Below, piece by piece: positions 1 to 7,748 of a DNA stretch of 64,000 nucleotides. The stretch comes from Arachidicoccus terrestris (GTDB taxonomy: Bacteria; Bacteroidota; Bacteroidia; Chitinophagales; Chitinophagaceae). The notes beneath the pieces were generated by a model. It saw only the letters and a program-made list of their open reading frames with translations. It searched no databases and had not been told where the DNA came from. Position numbers and translations under genes: made by a program. Numbering within the stretch: position 1 is the first letter of the stretch; each line of letters starts with the position of its first letter. The stretch lies in contig NZ_CP083387.1 of assembly GCF_020042345.1 (NCBI RefSeq), forward strand, positions 2,108,001 through 2,172,000, in the 5' to 3' direction.

Positions 1-744
1 TTCCGGTATCGGTGAACTTAACTGAAAAAATATGGCAAGCGGCAATGTAGCAGTCGGGTCTTGGATGGTTTGTGGAATATGATCGGTATAGCCAGCTGTA
101 AAGAGTACCGAAGCAGCGTCTCCGATTCCTCTTCCAAAGGCCAATAATATTGCAGTAATAAATCCAGGCAGTGCCTGCCTAAAAAATATGCTGAAAGCGA
201 TCTGCCTTTTATTCGCACCCAGGCTATAAGCAGCTTCCATCAGGCCCTGAGGCACTGTTCTGAGCACCTCGTCAAAGGCCCTGATAAATATGGGTACAAT
301 AAACAGTGTAACAGTAATGACTCCAGCCAATAGTGACGCCCGGATCTGGAGATAAGCCATCAGTGCAAAACCAAATGCCCCAAATACGATCGAAGGCACG
401 CCCCAGAGCGCGTCCAGTAAAAAACGAATGGCATTCACCGCCCTGGTTTTTCTGACCCAATGTACGTTCATACCCAGCGCAACAGGCAGCCCCAGCAGCA
501 GGGCAAAAAAGGTAGAGCCGGAAGCTAAATACAGAGAGCCGACAATGGCGTTCAGGATTCCACCACCCTTCCCAAAATAAAATCCGCCCTGTGGTTCCTG
601 ACTGACCATCTCCCAGGTCAGGGCATGAAACCCTTTTTTAAGGATAACCGCCATCATAAAAAGAAAAACCAGGATAATGCTCATAGTAACAATGCGCATC
701 AGCCATAAAAAGAATTTTTCCTCCAGTATTTTCCGTTTTTGCAT
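1..744 (-). CDS. pstA: Phosphate-type ABC transporter permease PstA (3' end cut by window)
   Basis: Inner-membrane permease half of a PstSCAB-type anion importer. The frame is open from an ATG at 744 to the window edge, giving 248 codons; the C-terminus lies outside. I see a short cytoplasmic start (MQKRKILEEK), hydrophobic segments near residues 15-37, 66-92, 108-131 and 137-155, and the EAA coupling loop for the ATPase around residues 170-184 (MEAAYSLGANKRQ), followed by GRGIGDAASVLF. It follows pstC in the same direction after 60 bases, so it belongs to the same operon. PstB is expected just beyond the left edge. Family assignment is firm; phosphate as substrate is inferred from the family. 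Confidence 0.9.
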   Translation of the reverse strand, partial: MQKRKILEEKFFLWLMRIVTMSIILVFLFMMAVILKKGFHALTWEMVSQEPQGGFYFGKGGGILNAIVGSLYLASGSTFFALLLGLPVALGMNVHWVRKTRAVNAIRFLLDALWGVPSIVFGAFGFALMAYLQIRASLLAGVITVTLFIVPIFIRAFDEVLRTVPQGLMEAAYSLGANKRQIAFSIFFRQALPGFITAILLAFGRGIGDAASVLFTAGYTDHIPQTIQDPTATLPLAIFFQLSSPIPE

Positions 745-804
745 GTGTATTAAACTATTTCGATCTAATGCTTAATGTTACTCTTAGTTAAGTATTATTC
801 CCGC

Positions 805-1710
805 TTATACTTCCTTGATCCGGTATAAAAAGATATTAGTGATACTATTAAATAAGAGGATAATTACAAATAAGATTAATGCCGCAAACATCAATGCTGA
901 ATCATATAAAGGAACAGACATCATATCTCCGTAATTATTGGCGATGAGTGCAGGCAGTGGATAAGCCCCGTCAAATACACTCGAAGGCACCTTAGATATA
1001 TTCCCGACAACCATCAGTACTGCTATGGTCTCTCCTAATGCTTTAGAAACCCCCAGACTCAATGCAGCAATAATACCCGTCAGGCCCTTCCTGAGAACGA
1101 TCCATTTTATTGTTTCCCAATAAGTAGCCCCCAATGACAAAGACGCTTCTTTCAGCTCAATAGGGACACTACGTAATACCTCCATCAACATATTGAGCAT
1201 ATATGGTACCGCCATAATCGCCAGTACAATCCCTCCCGACAACAGACAGTAACCCGTTGTAGTTAAACCAAGTGCAGGCGCCACATAGTCAGCAAGTAGG
1301 GGTACCACCACTAATACACCCCAGACCCCGTAAACAACAGACGGAATCCCTGCCAATACATCAATGACAAAATACATGGCCTGGGTTAACCAGGCAGGAC
1401 TATACTCTGTTAGATAAATAGCCGACAACAGACACACCGGCGCCGACAAAACAAATGACAGCAACGTTACCCAGACAGACCCCATGATAAAGGCGAAAAA
1501 GCCAAAATGTCCTTGCTGGGGCGACCAGTCTGAAGAACTAAGCATGGCCCCGAGAGGTACTTTCTCCAAAAGGGGAAGTGATTTAATGACCAGTCCTGTT
1601 CCAATCACCAATGGTAAAAGAATTAAAAACAAGACTGCAATATTTAACCACCCGTCTGAAATCCTGTCCGCCCACTTTGAGGGAATGATAAGCCTTTGTA
1701 ACGCTACCAT
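805..1710 (-). CDS. pstC: Phosphate-type ABC transporter permease PstC
   Basis: Second permease subunit, 301 residues, the usual PstC length. Visible features are a first membrane helix at residues 23-43, a periplasmic stretch, four or five further helices, and the EAA loop near residues 187-200 (KEASLSLGATYWETIKW) followed by GETIAV at 226-231, which is typical of PstC. It would pair with PstA to form the membrane channel. It starts 37 bases after the pstS stop, so it is translated from the same message. Confidence 0.92.
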   Translation of the reverse strand: MVALQRLIIPSKWADRISDGWLNIAVLFLILLPLVIGTGLVIKSLPLLEKVPLGAMLSSSDWSPQQGHFGFFAFIMGSVWVTLLSFVLSAPVCLLSAIYLTEYSPAWLTQAMYFVIDVLAGIPSVVYGVWGVLVVVPLLADYVAPALGLTTTGYCLLSGGIVLAIMAVPYMLNMLMEVLRSVPIELKEASLSLGATYWETIKWIVLRKGLTGIIAALSLGVSKALGETIAVLMVVGNISKVPSSVFDGAYPLPALIANNYGDMMSVPLYDSALMFAALILFVIILLFNSITNIFLYRIKEV

Positions 1711-1747
1711 CTATTTGCTTTTGTTTCTATAGTTAGTATTAATTCAG

Positions 1748-2692
1748 CTATTGTAATTTTTGCAATTGTTCTTTAATGACTGCATCTGTCAGCGGTACGT
1801 AACCGGCAGTCTTTACGTATTTCTGACCGTCGGTCAGGACCCATTTCAAAAAGCCGATGATATCGGGATCAGTTGGTTTCCCTTTGGTAATAAAATAGAG
1901 GTCTCTTGCGGGAGGTGAGGGATACCGGCCATCGGAAATCGCCTGCAGGATACTATCTGCATTCTCATAAAAATCTTCTCCCGGATCTATCTGACGATTA
2001 CCGTTCCGATCGATAGGGATAACATCGATGCCGGGTCTCTTCTTGCCTGTGGTAATATCGTAGACATAAGCGACATTATTAAAACCGACTCCGTTTGCGT
2101 CTTTACCGACAGCCTCTGCCAGTCCCGGATCGCCATAAATACCTGTTCCCTTGATATTTTCCTGCTTACCGCCAAAATAAGCTGCCCAAGTATCTGCCGC
2201 TCCCGCAGCATCTGAGCGGGTGTAAACAACCACGTTGTGCGTACCGGAAGTATCCAGCAGTGCGCCCCAGCTGATATTATTTTTGCCGGACAAATAGACA
2301 TCCTTAAGCTGCGCCTCAGTCAGCCCTTTTTTTCGGATAAGCGCCGCATCGGGATTGTGCCGACTGAAAGTAGGCAATACCGCATCTTTGGCTACCGCAA
2401 ATACCCAAATATCCTTTTTCTTTTCGGCGTCCGTTAACTGCCTTGAGAACATGGCAACATCCGCAGCGCCCGCCAGAACATCTGTAAGCCCCTTGCCGGC
2501 GCCGCCGGCAGAAACATCAAAACGCAGACCTGGGTTAACCGCTTTATATTGTTCGGTCCATTTTACCCCCAGCGGATAAAGTGCAAACGCCCCGGAAATT
2601 GTTGCATTCCTGCCTTTTTTTCCTCCGCAGGAAAGCAGACCTGCAGCAAAGAGTCCGGTAATGAATAGGATCAATAATGATTTAATACGCAT
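1748..2692 (-). CDS. pstS: Phosphate-type substrate-binding lipoprotein PstS
   Basis: Binding component of the importer, 314 residues. The N-terminus is a lipoprotein signal with cleavage before Cys22 (AAGLLSC), so it is probably anchored in a membrane and faces the periplasm. The body is the PBP-like_2 fold: TISGAFALYPLGVKW at 31-45, SAGGAGKGL at 61-69 and RSDAAGAADT at 159-168. The last segment aligns with the anion-binding RSDGSGT-type loop of classical PstS but lacks its Ser-Gly-Thr, so ligand identity is less certain than family membership. It lies between a DUF2490 gene and pstC in one operon. Confidence 0.85.
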   Translation of the reverse strand: MRIKSLLILFITGLFAAGLLSCGGKKGRNATISGAFALYPLGVKWTEQYKAVNPGLRFDVSAGGAGKGLTDVLAGAADVAMFSRQLTDAEKKKDIWVFAVAKDAVLPTFSRHNPDAALIRKKGLTEAQLKDVYLSGKNNISWGALLDTSGTHNVVVYTRSDAAGAADTWAAYFGGKQENIKGTGIYGDPGLAEAVGKDANGVGFNNVAYVYDITTGKKRPGIDVIPIDRNGNRQIDPGEDFYENADSILQAISDGRYPSPPARDLYFITKGKPTDPDIIGFLKWVLTDGQKYVKTAGYVPLTDAVIKEQLQKLQ

Positions 2693-2723
2693 GGTTTCTG
2701 TTTTAAATAATAGGATGATTTGA

Positions 2724-3482
2724 TTAATAAAGTTTCAGGTCATGATAAATGGTCAGCCGGGCAATATCCCTGTGATAATACTGGTTTCCCGAACTCCGCT
2801 CCTGAAACCAGTCCAAATAGCCAAGCTCAACCTGGAACGCTTTAGAAATACCGTAGTTCAGGCCGAAATAAATTCTGTTCTGATCAAATGTATTGGCCAC
2901 TATATTGTGGCCCAGGTTCAGGAGGATTTCATCAAAGGCAATGGCATTTAATGTTCCGGCTGCCGTATTTTGTTTGATAAGCGGATATTTTAGTTGAAAC
3001 CGGTATCGTGCTCTTCCCTGAAAATGATAGCCAGCCGTCAACTTCGTTGATGTACTGTTGTGAATCCAGCGCTCTTCAAACTGGAAACGGTGACTGACGG
3101 CTAAATTTCCCAACGATTGTGAGGCGCTCAGATACTGGTGCGGCCTTAATTCCGGCACCGTTACCGCGGTTTCCATGGCGGGATCGGCCGGATTAGAGGC
3201 CAGATAGTAAGAAAAGCCGGCTCCTGCCGCCCAGCCTTTTCCCAGCTTTCTTTCCACAGCCACCCTGGGAAGGAACCAGTTGCTCTGACGGTTGTTTTTG
3301 AAAAAGTGCCTGTCTTCAATTTCAAGGTTCAGCCCCCAGTTGTCAGACAATTTATACTTACCATAATATCGGATCCAGTAAAGGCTTTGGCGGGTCACTT
3401 GCTTTTGGCTCAGTGCAGGACTGGCAAAGCCAGTCATACCCAACGCTATCCAGAAAAGAGGCTTATAGGCGAAATGTTTCAT
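2724..3482 (-). CDS. DUF2490 outer-membrane protein
   Basis: Predicted small beta-barrel or barrel-like secreted protein of the DUF2490 family, 252 residues from the ATG at 3482. That start gives a clean signal peptide (MKHFAYKPLFWIALGMTGFA, cleaved near SPALSQ); the longer reading to 3599 adds 39 unlikely residues. The DUF2490 pattern is visible: WIRYYGKYKLSDNWGLNLE, alternating aromatic strands, repeated Arg-Phe pairs and a C-terminal strand ending LTIYHDLKLY. It is the first gene of the pst operon, 31 bases before pstS, and may provide outer-membrane passage or a periplasmic role for the same solute. Function is unknown for the family. Confidence 0.75.
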   Translation of the reverse strand: MKHFAYKPLFWIALGMTGFASPALSQKQVTRQSLYWIRYYGKYKLSDNWGLNLEIEDRHFFKNNRQSNWFLPRVAVERKLGKGWAAGAGFSYYLASNPADPAMETAVTVPELRPHQYLSASQSLGNLAVSHRFQFEERWIHNSTSTKLTAGYHFQGRARYRFQLKYPLIKQNTAAGTLNAIAFDEILLNLGHNIVANTFDQNRIYFGLNYGISKAFQVELGYLDWFQERSSGNQYYHRDIARLTIYHDLKLY

Positions 3483-3611
3483 TTGATAAGTTGCTAATGT
3501 GTATTGATAATGATTTAAACCTATACATCCATTTGTAGCATGATCAATATTGCAACTAGCCAGCCCTCCCTTAGGTGTATTAAAAAGTAAATACTGCATG
3601 GTATATGAATT

Positions 3612-3634
3612 TAGTCTACCATTTTAGTAGACTA
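3612..3634. promoter_or_regulatory. Palindromic operator, copy 1
   Basis: Near-perfect inverted repeat: 10-base arms TAGTCTACCA and TAGTAGACTA around TTT, with one mismatch. The core (GTCTAC...GTAGAC) is the same as in the centre of the larger palindrome at 3708-3754, 108 bases away centre to centre. It sits in the leader between the predicted promoter and the DUF2490-pst operon. Likely a regulator-binding site; the regulator is unknown. Confidence 0.6.
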
Positions 3635-3641
3635 ATTATTT

Positions 3642-3667
3642 AAAAAAAACGGAGATTCTTTTTCTCC
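3642..3667 (-). terminator. Small terminator-like hairpin in pst operon leader
   Basis: On the minus strand GGAGA, a 7-base loop and TCTCC are followed by G and eight T. The stem is short (5 bp), so this is a weak intrinsic terminator candidate. It lies between the predicted promoter at 3707-3714 and the first gene at 3482, where it could act as an attenuator. Confidence 0.35.
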
Positions 3668-3707
3668 TTTCCCAAGACGGAATCCACTTGTTTCCGATTT
3701 GTGGTGC

Positions 3708-3754
3708 AAACATAGCATAAAGTCTACTAAAATAGTAGACTTTATGCTATGTTT
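3708..3754. promoter_or_regulatory. 47-bp perfect palindrome: divergent promoter with central operator
   Basis: Two 22-base arms that are exact reverse complements surround AAA. The centre is the operator core GTCTACTAAAATAGTAGAC. Each outer end supplies a Bacteroidota -7 element: TATGTTTG reading left (3714 to 3707) and TATGTTTT reading right (3748 to 3755). One site could therefore start both the DUF2490-pst operon to the left and the HAD gene to the right. No TTG is found at the expected -33 distance for the leftward element, which would fit activator dependence. A plus-strand T tract follows the palindrome, so an RNA hairpin or terminator role is an alternative. Confidence 0.6.
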
Positions 3755-3887
3755 TTTTAATTTTTTTTCACAACAGAAAATTATATATTCATTGTCAATA
3801 CATTGCATACAAATATATTCCCATTTTTATCAGATCGACCGGTTCAAAAAGATATTATTAGAAAATCTCCGAGTATATTTGGATCCT

Positions 3888-4574
3888 ATGAAAACGGATG
3901 ATCTATCAACAAACAGCGCAGAGGCAACAGTAAAAAGCCCTCTTGAACAGCATTTCTCCAAGAGGCGTCTTAAAAATATCATTTTTGATTTTGGTGGCGT
4001 CTTGTTACATATCGATTTTAAAAAAACGCATGAGGCCTTCGAAGCATTGGGTATAAAAGACGCAAAAGCTCATTTTACACAACACCATGCCAGTCAGCTA
4101 TTTTCCCAACTGGAAACGGGTCATGTTAGCCCGGAAACATTCTATGGGTTATTCAGACAGGAAGCAGGAACCGATATTACAGACGAACAAATAAAGGATG
4201 CCTGGAATGCCATGCTTCTCCATTATGCAAAGGATAATATACAGCTGCTGCATGAGCTTGGCAAAAAATATAATCTTTATCTTTTTTCAAATACCAACCA
4301 GATCCATTATAACTGGTTTTCAGAACGGTACCGGCAGGAATTTAATGGGGAAAGGCTGGAAGATTTATTCAAAGTAGCCTGGTTTTCCCATGAAAAAGGC
4401 GTCCGTAAACCTGCCGCGGAAGTATTCACCCATATGTTACAAACCGAAGGACTCCTGGCAGCTGAGACTTTATTCATTGATGATACGATCGGCAATATTG
4501 AAGGAGCTGCGGCAGCCGGCCTGCAAACGCATCTATTAAAAAGTCCGGCAGATTTACTTCTGCTGGACCTGTAA
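3888..4574 (+). CDS. HAD superfamily phosphatase, YihX-like
   Basis: HAD subfamily IA hydrolase, 228 residues from the ATG at 3888; a longer frame upstream would run through the promoter palindrome and is not credible. Motif I is DFGGVLLHID with the nucleophile Asp34 and Gly in place of the usual second Asp, as in YihX and related sugar-phosphate phosphatases. Motif II is the SNTN Ser/Asn patch, motif III the Lys in GVRKP, and motif IV FIDDT. Substrate is likely a small sugar phosphate or nucleotide, not predictable in detail. It is divergent from the pst operon and may share its regulator. Confidence 0.8.
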   Translation: MKTDDLSTNSAEATVKSPLEQHFSKRRLKNIIFDFGGVLLHIDFKKTHEAFEALGIKDAKAHFTQHHASQLFSQLETGHVSPETFYGLFRQEAGTDITDEQIKDAWNAMLLHYAKDNIQLLHELGKKYNLYLFSNTNQIHYNWFSERYRQEFNGERLEDLFKVAWFSHEKGVRKPAAEVFTHMLQTEGLLAAETLFIDDTIGNIEGAAAAGLQTHLLKSPADLLLLDL

Positions 4575-4597
4575 TTATTTCTACATAGCGCAAATGA

Positions 4598-4903
4598 TTA
4601 ATTGAGCTCCTCAAATTCGATATAATCTGATTTTGAGGGTTTTGCAGCCTGACCGGCCGCTTTTTTTGAACTGAACCTGCTAAAGGGGCCTTTTTTGTCC
4701 GCGTTAACCTCCACGCGCACCTGAGAAGCTCTTTGCTGACTCCCATGCTGCCCGCCGAAGGGTTGCTTCATCTCGTTCACCTTGCGCTTCATCTGATGAG
4801 CCGTACGCACAACAGGCAGAACGAAGCCTACGATGAAGCGGTACAAAAAGTAAAGAAGAAACGCTAATACTATATATCCTATCATGTAACGAAGATACTC
4901 CAT
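4598..4903 (-). CDS. DUF4834 family small membrane protein
   Basis: Small Bacteroidota protein of 101 residues from ATG 4903. One strongly hydrophobic helix near residues 8-27 (IVLAFLLYFLYRFIVGFVLP) is followed by a basic, Gln- and Ser-rich cytoplasmic tail and the family-typical acidic end SDYIEFEELN. Function unknown. It converges with the HAD gene, only 23 bases apart, and lies downstream of rnhB in the same direction. Confidence 0.7.
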   Translation of the reverse strand: MEYLRYMIGYIVLAFLLYFLYRFIVGFVLPVVRTAHQMKRKVNEMKQPFGGQHGSQQRASQVRVEVNADKKGPFSRFSSKKAAGQAAKPSKSDYIEFEELN

Positions 4904-4997
4904 GGCAGCGGGACTACCCAATCAAGGTGTTTATTTTGCAAATCGCTTAACAAACAATTCGGCGAGTAAACGAATGGGTTCCGCGAATGTCAGCTGC

Positions 4998-5594
4998 CTA
5001 AAACAGTGTCGGAATTTCGGGATGAATATTAAAGCTTTTACGATGATGTTCACAGAGGCCAAATGCTTTTATAGCCTCCCTGTGAAAAGGGGTTCCATAG
5101 CCTTTATTACTGGCCCAGTCATAACGTGGATAAGAGGCATGCAACTGCCGCATATGCGCGTCCCGATAGGTTTTAGCTAAAATACTGGCTGCAGCGATGT
5201 TCGCATAAAGCCCGTCACCTTTGATAACACAGGTATGCTTTATCCTGGGGTAAGGCGTAAACCGGTTGCCATCAATGGCCAGAAAACCCGGTTTTATTTT
5301 CAGGGCTTTAACCGCTAAGTGCATTGCCTTGATAGAGGCCTTCAGGATATTGATGCTGTCGATTTCCTCCACATCCACGCTGGCCACGGCGTAGCCTATT
5401 GCCTCTTGCTCAATGACAATTCTTAACAGCTCCCTGTCCTTTTCCAGGACTTGTTTGCTGTCATTGAGTTTCTCATGATAAAAATCCTTAGGCAAAATGA
5501 CGGCGGCAGCGAAGACCGGGCCAGCATAACAGCCTCTGCCCGCTTCGTCACAGCCCGCTTCCAGCACCTCATTTTGAAAAGAATTGAACAGCAT
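4998..5594 (-). CDS. rnhB: Ribonuclease HII
   Basis: Removes RNA from RNA-DNA hybrids and single ribonucleotides misincorporated in DNA. The 198 residues begin at ATG 5594; the upstream open frame overlaps the divergent ctaA gene and adds no homologous sequence. All catalytic acids are visible: Asp16 and Glu17 in EAGCDEAGRG, Asp108 in FLAIDGNRF and Asp127 in KGDGLY, followed by the family signature IAAASILAKTYRD. Length is normal for RNase HII. Confidence 0.95.
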   Translation of the reverse strand: MLFNSFQNEVLEAGCDEAGRGCYAGPVFAAAVILPKDFYHEKLNDSKQVLEKDRELLRIVIEQEAIGYAVASVDVEEIDSINILKASIKAMHLAVKALKIKPGFLAIDGNRFTPYPRIKHTCVIKGDGLYANIAAASILAKTYRDAHMRQLHASYPRYDWASNKGYGTPFHREAIKAFGLCEHHRKSFNIHPEIPTLF

Positions 5595-5598
5595 AAGG

Positions 5599-5629
5599 CA
5601 AAAATATGAACTTTCAACCCACCCGCCAA
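5599..5629 (-). promoter_or_regulatory. Predicted rnhB promoter
   Basis: On the minus strand TTG (5629-5627), 20 bases, then TATTTTTG (5606-5599), an exact TAnnTTTG match. Transcription would begin at or within a few bases of the ATG at 5594, which implies an almost leaderless message. Confidence 0.45.
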
Positions 5630-5650
5630 CCTTCTTTCCTGTTAAACGGC

Positions 5651-5658
5651 TACCTTTG
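5651..5658 (+). promoter_or_regulatory. Predicted ctaA -7 element
   Basis: TACCTTTG matches TAnnTTTG exactly and lies 22 bases before the ctaA ATG at 5680. No TTG stands at 19-base spacing upstream, so support is limited to the -7 box. Confidence 0.3.
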
Positions 5659-5679
5659 CTGCGGAAAAAACCGGAAATC

Positions 5680-6612
5680 ATGAGATCAGCAGCGGAGAAC
5701 CAACAACGTTTCATCAAATATGCCAAATTAGTCTTATACACCATTTTCATTGTTATTCTGGCCGGCTCGATTGTGAGGACCACCCACAGTGGTATGGGTT
5801 GCCCGGACTGGCCTCACTGTTTCGGCCGCTGGATCCCGCCGTTAAATGCAGGCCAGCTGCCACCGGATTTCGAAAAATACCTGAAAAAGCAGGATATAGA
5901 TCACACGTTCAATGCATTCCATACATGGATCGAATACCTGAACCGCATGTTGACCGTGCTGCTGGGCATCTTTATTGTGTTACTGAACTTCATGGCCTGG
6001 AAAATATACCGCAAAACCCGGCCTGCTATATTTATCTGGGCACTCAGTCTTTTTGTGCTGGTTGGCTTTGAAGCCTGGGTAGGTAAAGTTGTTGTCAATT
6101 CAAATCTGGGAGTGTTACTGATCACCGCACACATGATCCCCGCACTCATCATTGCCGGCGTCTGTGTTTACATGATCCACCTCGTGCACGGAAAACCCTT
6201 TATTATAAATAAGCCGCTAAAATGGCTTACCTGGCTGGCATTTGTACTGGTCTTCATTCAAATATTGATCGGCACGGAAGTCCGGGCGGAAGTAGATCAT
6301 GTGTCAAAAGCTTTAAGGTATACCGCCCGGGAAACCTGGCTCAGCCAGGTGGGAGACGCGCTACATATCCATGAGTTATTTGCCTGGGTCGCCTCCCTGT
6401 CCTGTATCTTTGTTGTCGGTAAATCATTCAATCATAAAGAGACCCAGAAAATAGGGTTACTCGTATTAATTTCTCTGGTGGCAGAACTGTTTTTAGGGCT
6501 GATCATGACGCAGATGCAGATGCCGGCCTTTGCGCAGCCGCTGCACTTACTATTCTCGTCTATCATAATTGTCGCGCTATTTAGTTTATTGTTAAGAGCC
6601 AGAATCAGTTAA
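5680..6612 (+). CDS. ctaA: Haem A synthase (COX15/CtaA)
   Basis: Oxidises the methyl group of haem O to make haem A for aa3-type cytochrome oxidase. The 310 residues start at ATG 5680, chosen because it gives a short basic cytoplasmic end followed by the first helix (residues 16-32). The COX15 signature IVRTTHSGMGCPDWPHCFGR is complete, a loop with conserved His81 (HTWIEYLNR) follows, and about seven more helices are visible, with further histidines in the second half. It is an integral inner-membrane enzyme. The gene is divergent from rnhB and 38 bases upstream of thiL. Confidence 0.93.
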   Translation: MRSAAENQQRFIKYAKLVLYTIFIVILAGSIVRTTHSGMGCPDWPHCFGRWIPPLNAGQLPPDFEKYLKKQDIDHTFNAFHTWIEYLNRMLTVLLGIFIVLLNFMAWKIYRKTRPAIFIWALSLFVLVGFEAWVGKVVVNSNLGVLLITAHMIPALIIAGVCVYMIHLVHGKPFIINKPLKWLTWLAFVLVFIQILIGTEVRAEVDHVSKALRYTARETWLSQVGDALHIHELFAWVASLSCIFVVGKSFNHKETQKIGLLVLISLVAELFLGLIMTQMQMPAFAQPLHLLFSSIIIVALFSLLLRARIS

Positions 6613-6650
6613 CGGCATTTCAACCAACATCCACCACAAAACCTTATATC

Positions 6651-7676
6651 ATGGAAAACAGAACGGAGATTGCAGATCTGGGGGAATTTGGTCTTATTGA
6701 CCATCTCACCAAAAATTTTGAGACCTATAATGTTTCTACGGTCGAATCCGTGGGGGACGACGCCGCCGTAATGGACCACTTCGGCAAACAAACGGTCCTG
6801 ACTACGGATCTTCTGATCGAAGGCATTCATTTTGATCTGATGTATACTCCGCTCAAGCATCTGGGTTATAAAAGTGTTATTGTGAATCTCAGTGATGTAT
6901 ATGCTATGAATGCCCAACCGACGCAGATTACCGTCAGCCTGGGTATCACAAACCGATTCAGCGTGGAAGCATTGTCAGAATTTTACGAGGGCGTCTATGC
7001 CGCCTGCGAAAAATACAAAGTAGATCTGGTCGGAGGAGATACATCTGCCTCTCAGAAAGGCTTTATTATTTCAGTCACGGCCATCGGCGAAGTCGCTCCG
7101 GATCAGTACGTTAAAAGAAGTACCGCACAAAAAGGCGACCTTATCTGCGTATCGGGTGATCTGGGTGGGGCTTTTCTGGGTCTGACCTTGTTGGAAAGAG
7201 AAAAGAAGATCTATCTGGAAAACCCTAAGGTGCAACCAGATCTGGAAGGAGAAGACTATATTGTCGGACGTATTTTAAAACCGGAAGCCAGAAAAGATAT
7301 CATCGAGTTCTTTGAAAAACAAGATCTCCGGCCGACGGCGATGATGGATGTCAGTGACGGCATTAGCAGCGAAGTGTTACATATCGCGAGAAAAAGTGGT
7401 CTGGGCTGTAGAATATATGAGGACAAATTACCCATTAACGATAGCACCCGGCAGGCCGCCTTTAAATTCGGGCTGGATCCGACCGTATGCGCGCTTAACG
7501 GTGGAGAAGACTATGAACTGATCTTTACCATCAAACAGGAAGACCATGACAAAATCGTACTCAATGAAGAGATCAGCGTCATTGGTTATATGACCGAACA
7601 GGAGGAAGGCTGCAAATTCCTGTCTAAAGGCGGCAATACATTTGATATTACGGCGCAGGGCTGGAAAGCGTTTTAG
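6651..7676 (+). CDS. thiL: Thiamine-monophosphate kinase
   Basis: Phosphorylates thiamine monophosphate to the active cofactor thiamine diphosphate. The 341 residues show the PurM-like ATP-grasp arrangement: GDDAAV at 35-40, TTDLLIEGIHFDL following, NLSDVYAMNAQPTQ, the phosphate-binding DLVGGDTSAS, MDVSDGISSEV and NGGEDYELIF near the C-terminus. Length is normal. It follows ctaA in the same direction after 38 bases, so the two may be cotranscribed; a strong hairpin follows the stop codon. Confidence 0.95.
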   Translation: MENRTEIADLGEFGLIDHLTKNFETYNVSTVESVGDDAAVMDHFGKQTVLTTDLLIEGIHFDLMYTPLKHLGYKSVIVNLSDVYAMNAQPTQITVSLGITNRFSVEALSEFYEGVYAACEKYKVDLVGGDTSASQKGFIISVTAIGEVAPDQYVKRSTAQKGDLICVSGDLGGAFLGLTLLEREKKIYLENPKVQPDLEGEDYIVGRILKPEARKDIIEFFEKQDLRPTAMMDVSDGISSEVLHIARKSGLGCRIYEDKLPINDSTRQAAFKFGLDPTVCALNGGEDYELIFTIKQEDHDKIVLNEEISVIGYMTEQEEGCKFLSKGGNTFDITAQGWKAF

Positions 7677-7702
7677 TATAACACCTGCCGTCAGATACAA
7701 TT

Positions 7703-7743
7703 TTCCACCGGCAGCCCGAAAACGATCCGGGCTGCCGGTGGAA
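7703..7743. terminator. Hairpin terminator between convergent thiL and corA
   Basis: Perfect 16-bp GC-rich stem (TTCCACCGGCAGCCCG, 7703-7718, pairing with 7728-7743) and a 9-base loop, placed exactly between two convergent genes. It would be able to stop transcription from both sides, although neither flank has a long T tract. Confidence 0.7.
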
Positions 7744-7748
7744 TCCGG

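Noticed and set aside
18-460. Two short minus-strand frames at the left edge
   Set aside because: They are out-of-frame readings of the truncated pstA gene, which is open across the whole 1-744 interval.
3708-3760. The palindrome followed by T7 as an ordinary plus-strand terminator
   Set aside because: No plus-strand gene lies upstream, and the core is repeated at 3612 without a T tract, so an operator/promoter reading explains more. The terminator option is kept only as an alternative.
3699-3887. Longer N-terminus for the HAD gene starting before the palindrome
   Set aside because: It would translate the promoter/operator palindrome and gives residues unlike any HAD N-terminus; ATG 3888 fits.
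5595-5783. Extended N-terminus for RNase HII
   Set aside because: It overlaps the divergent haem A synthase start and promoter and carries no conserved residues.
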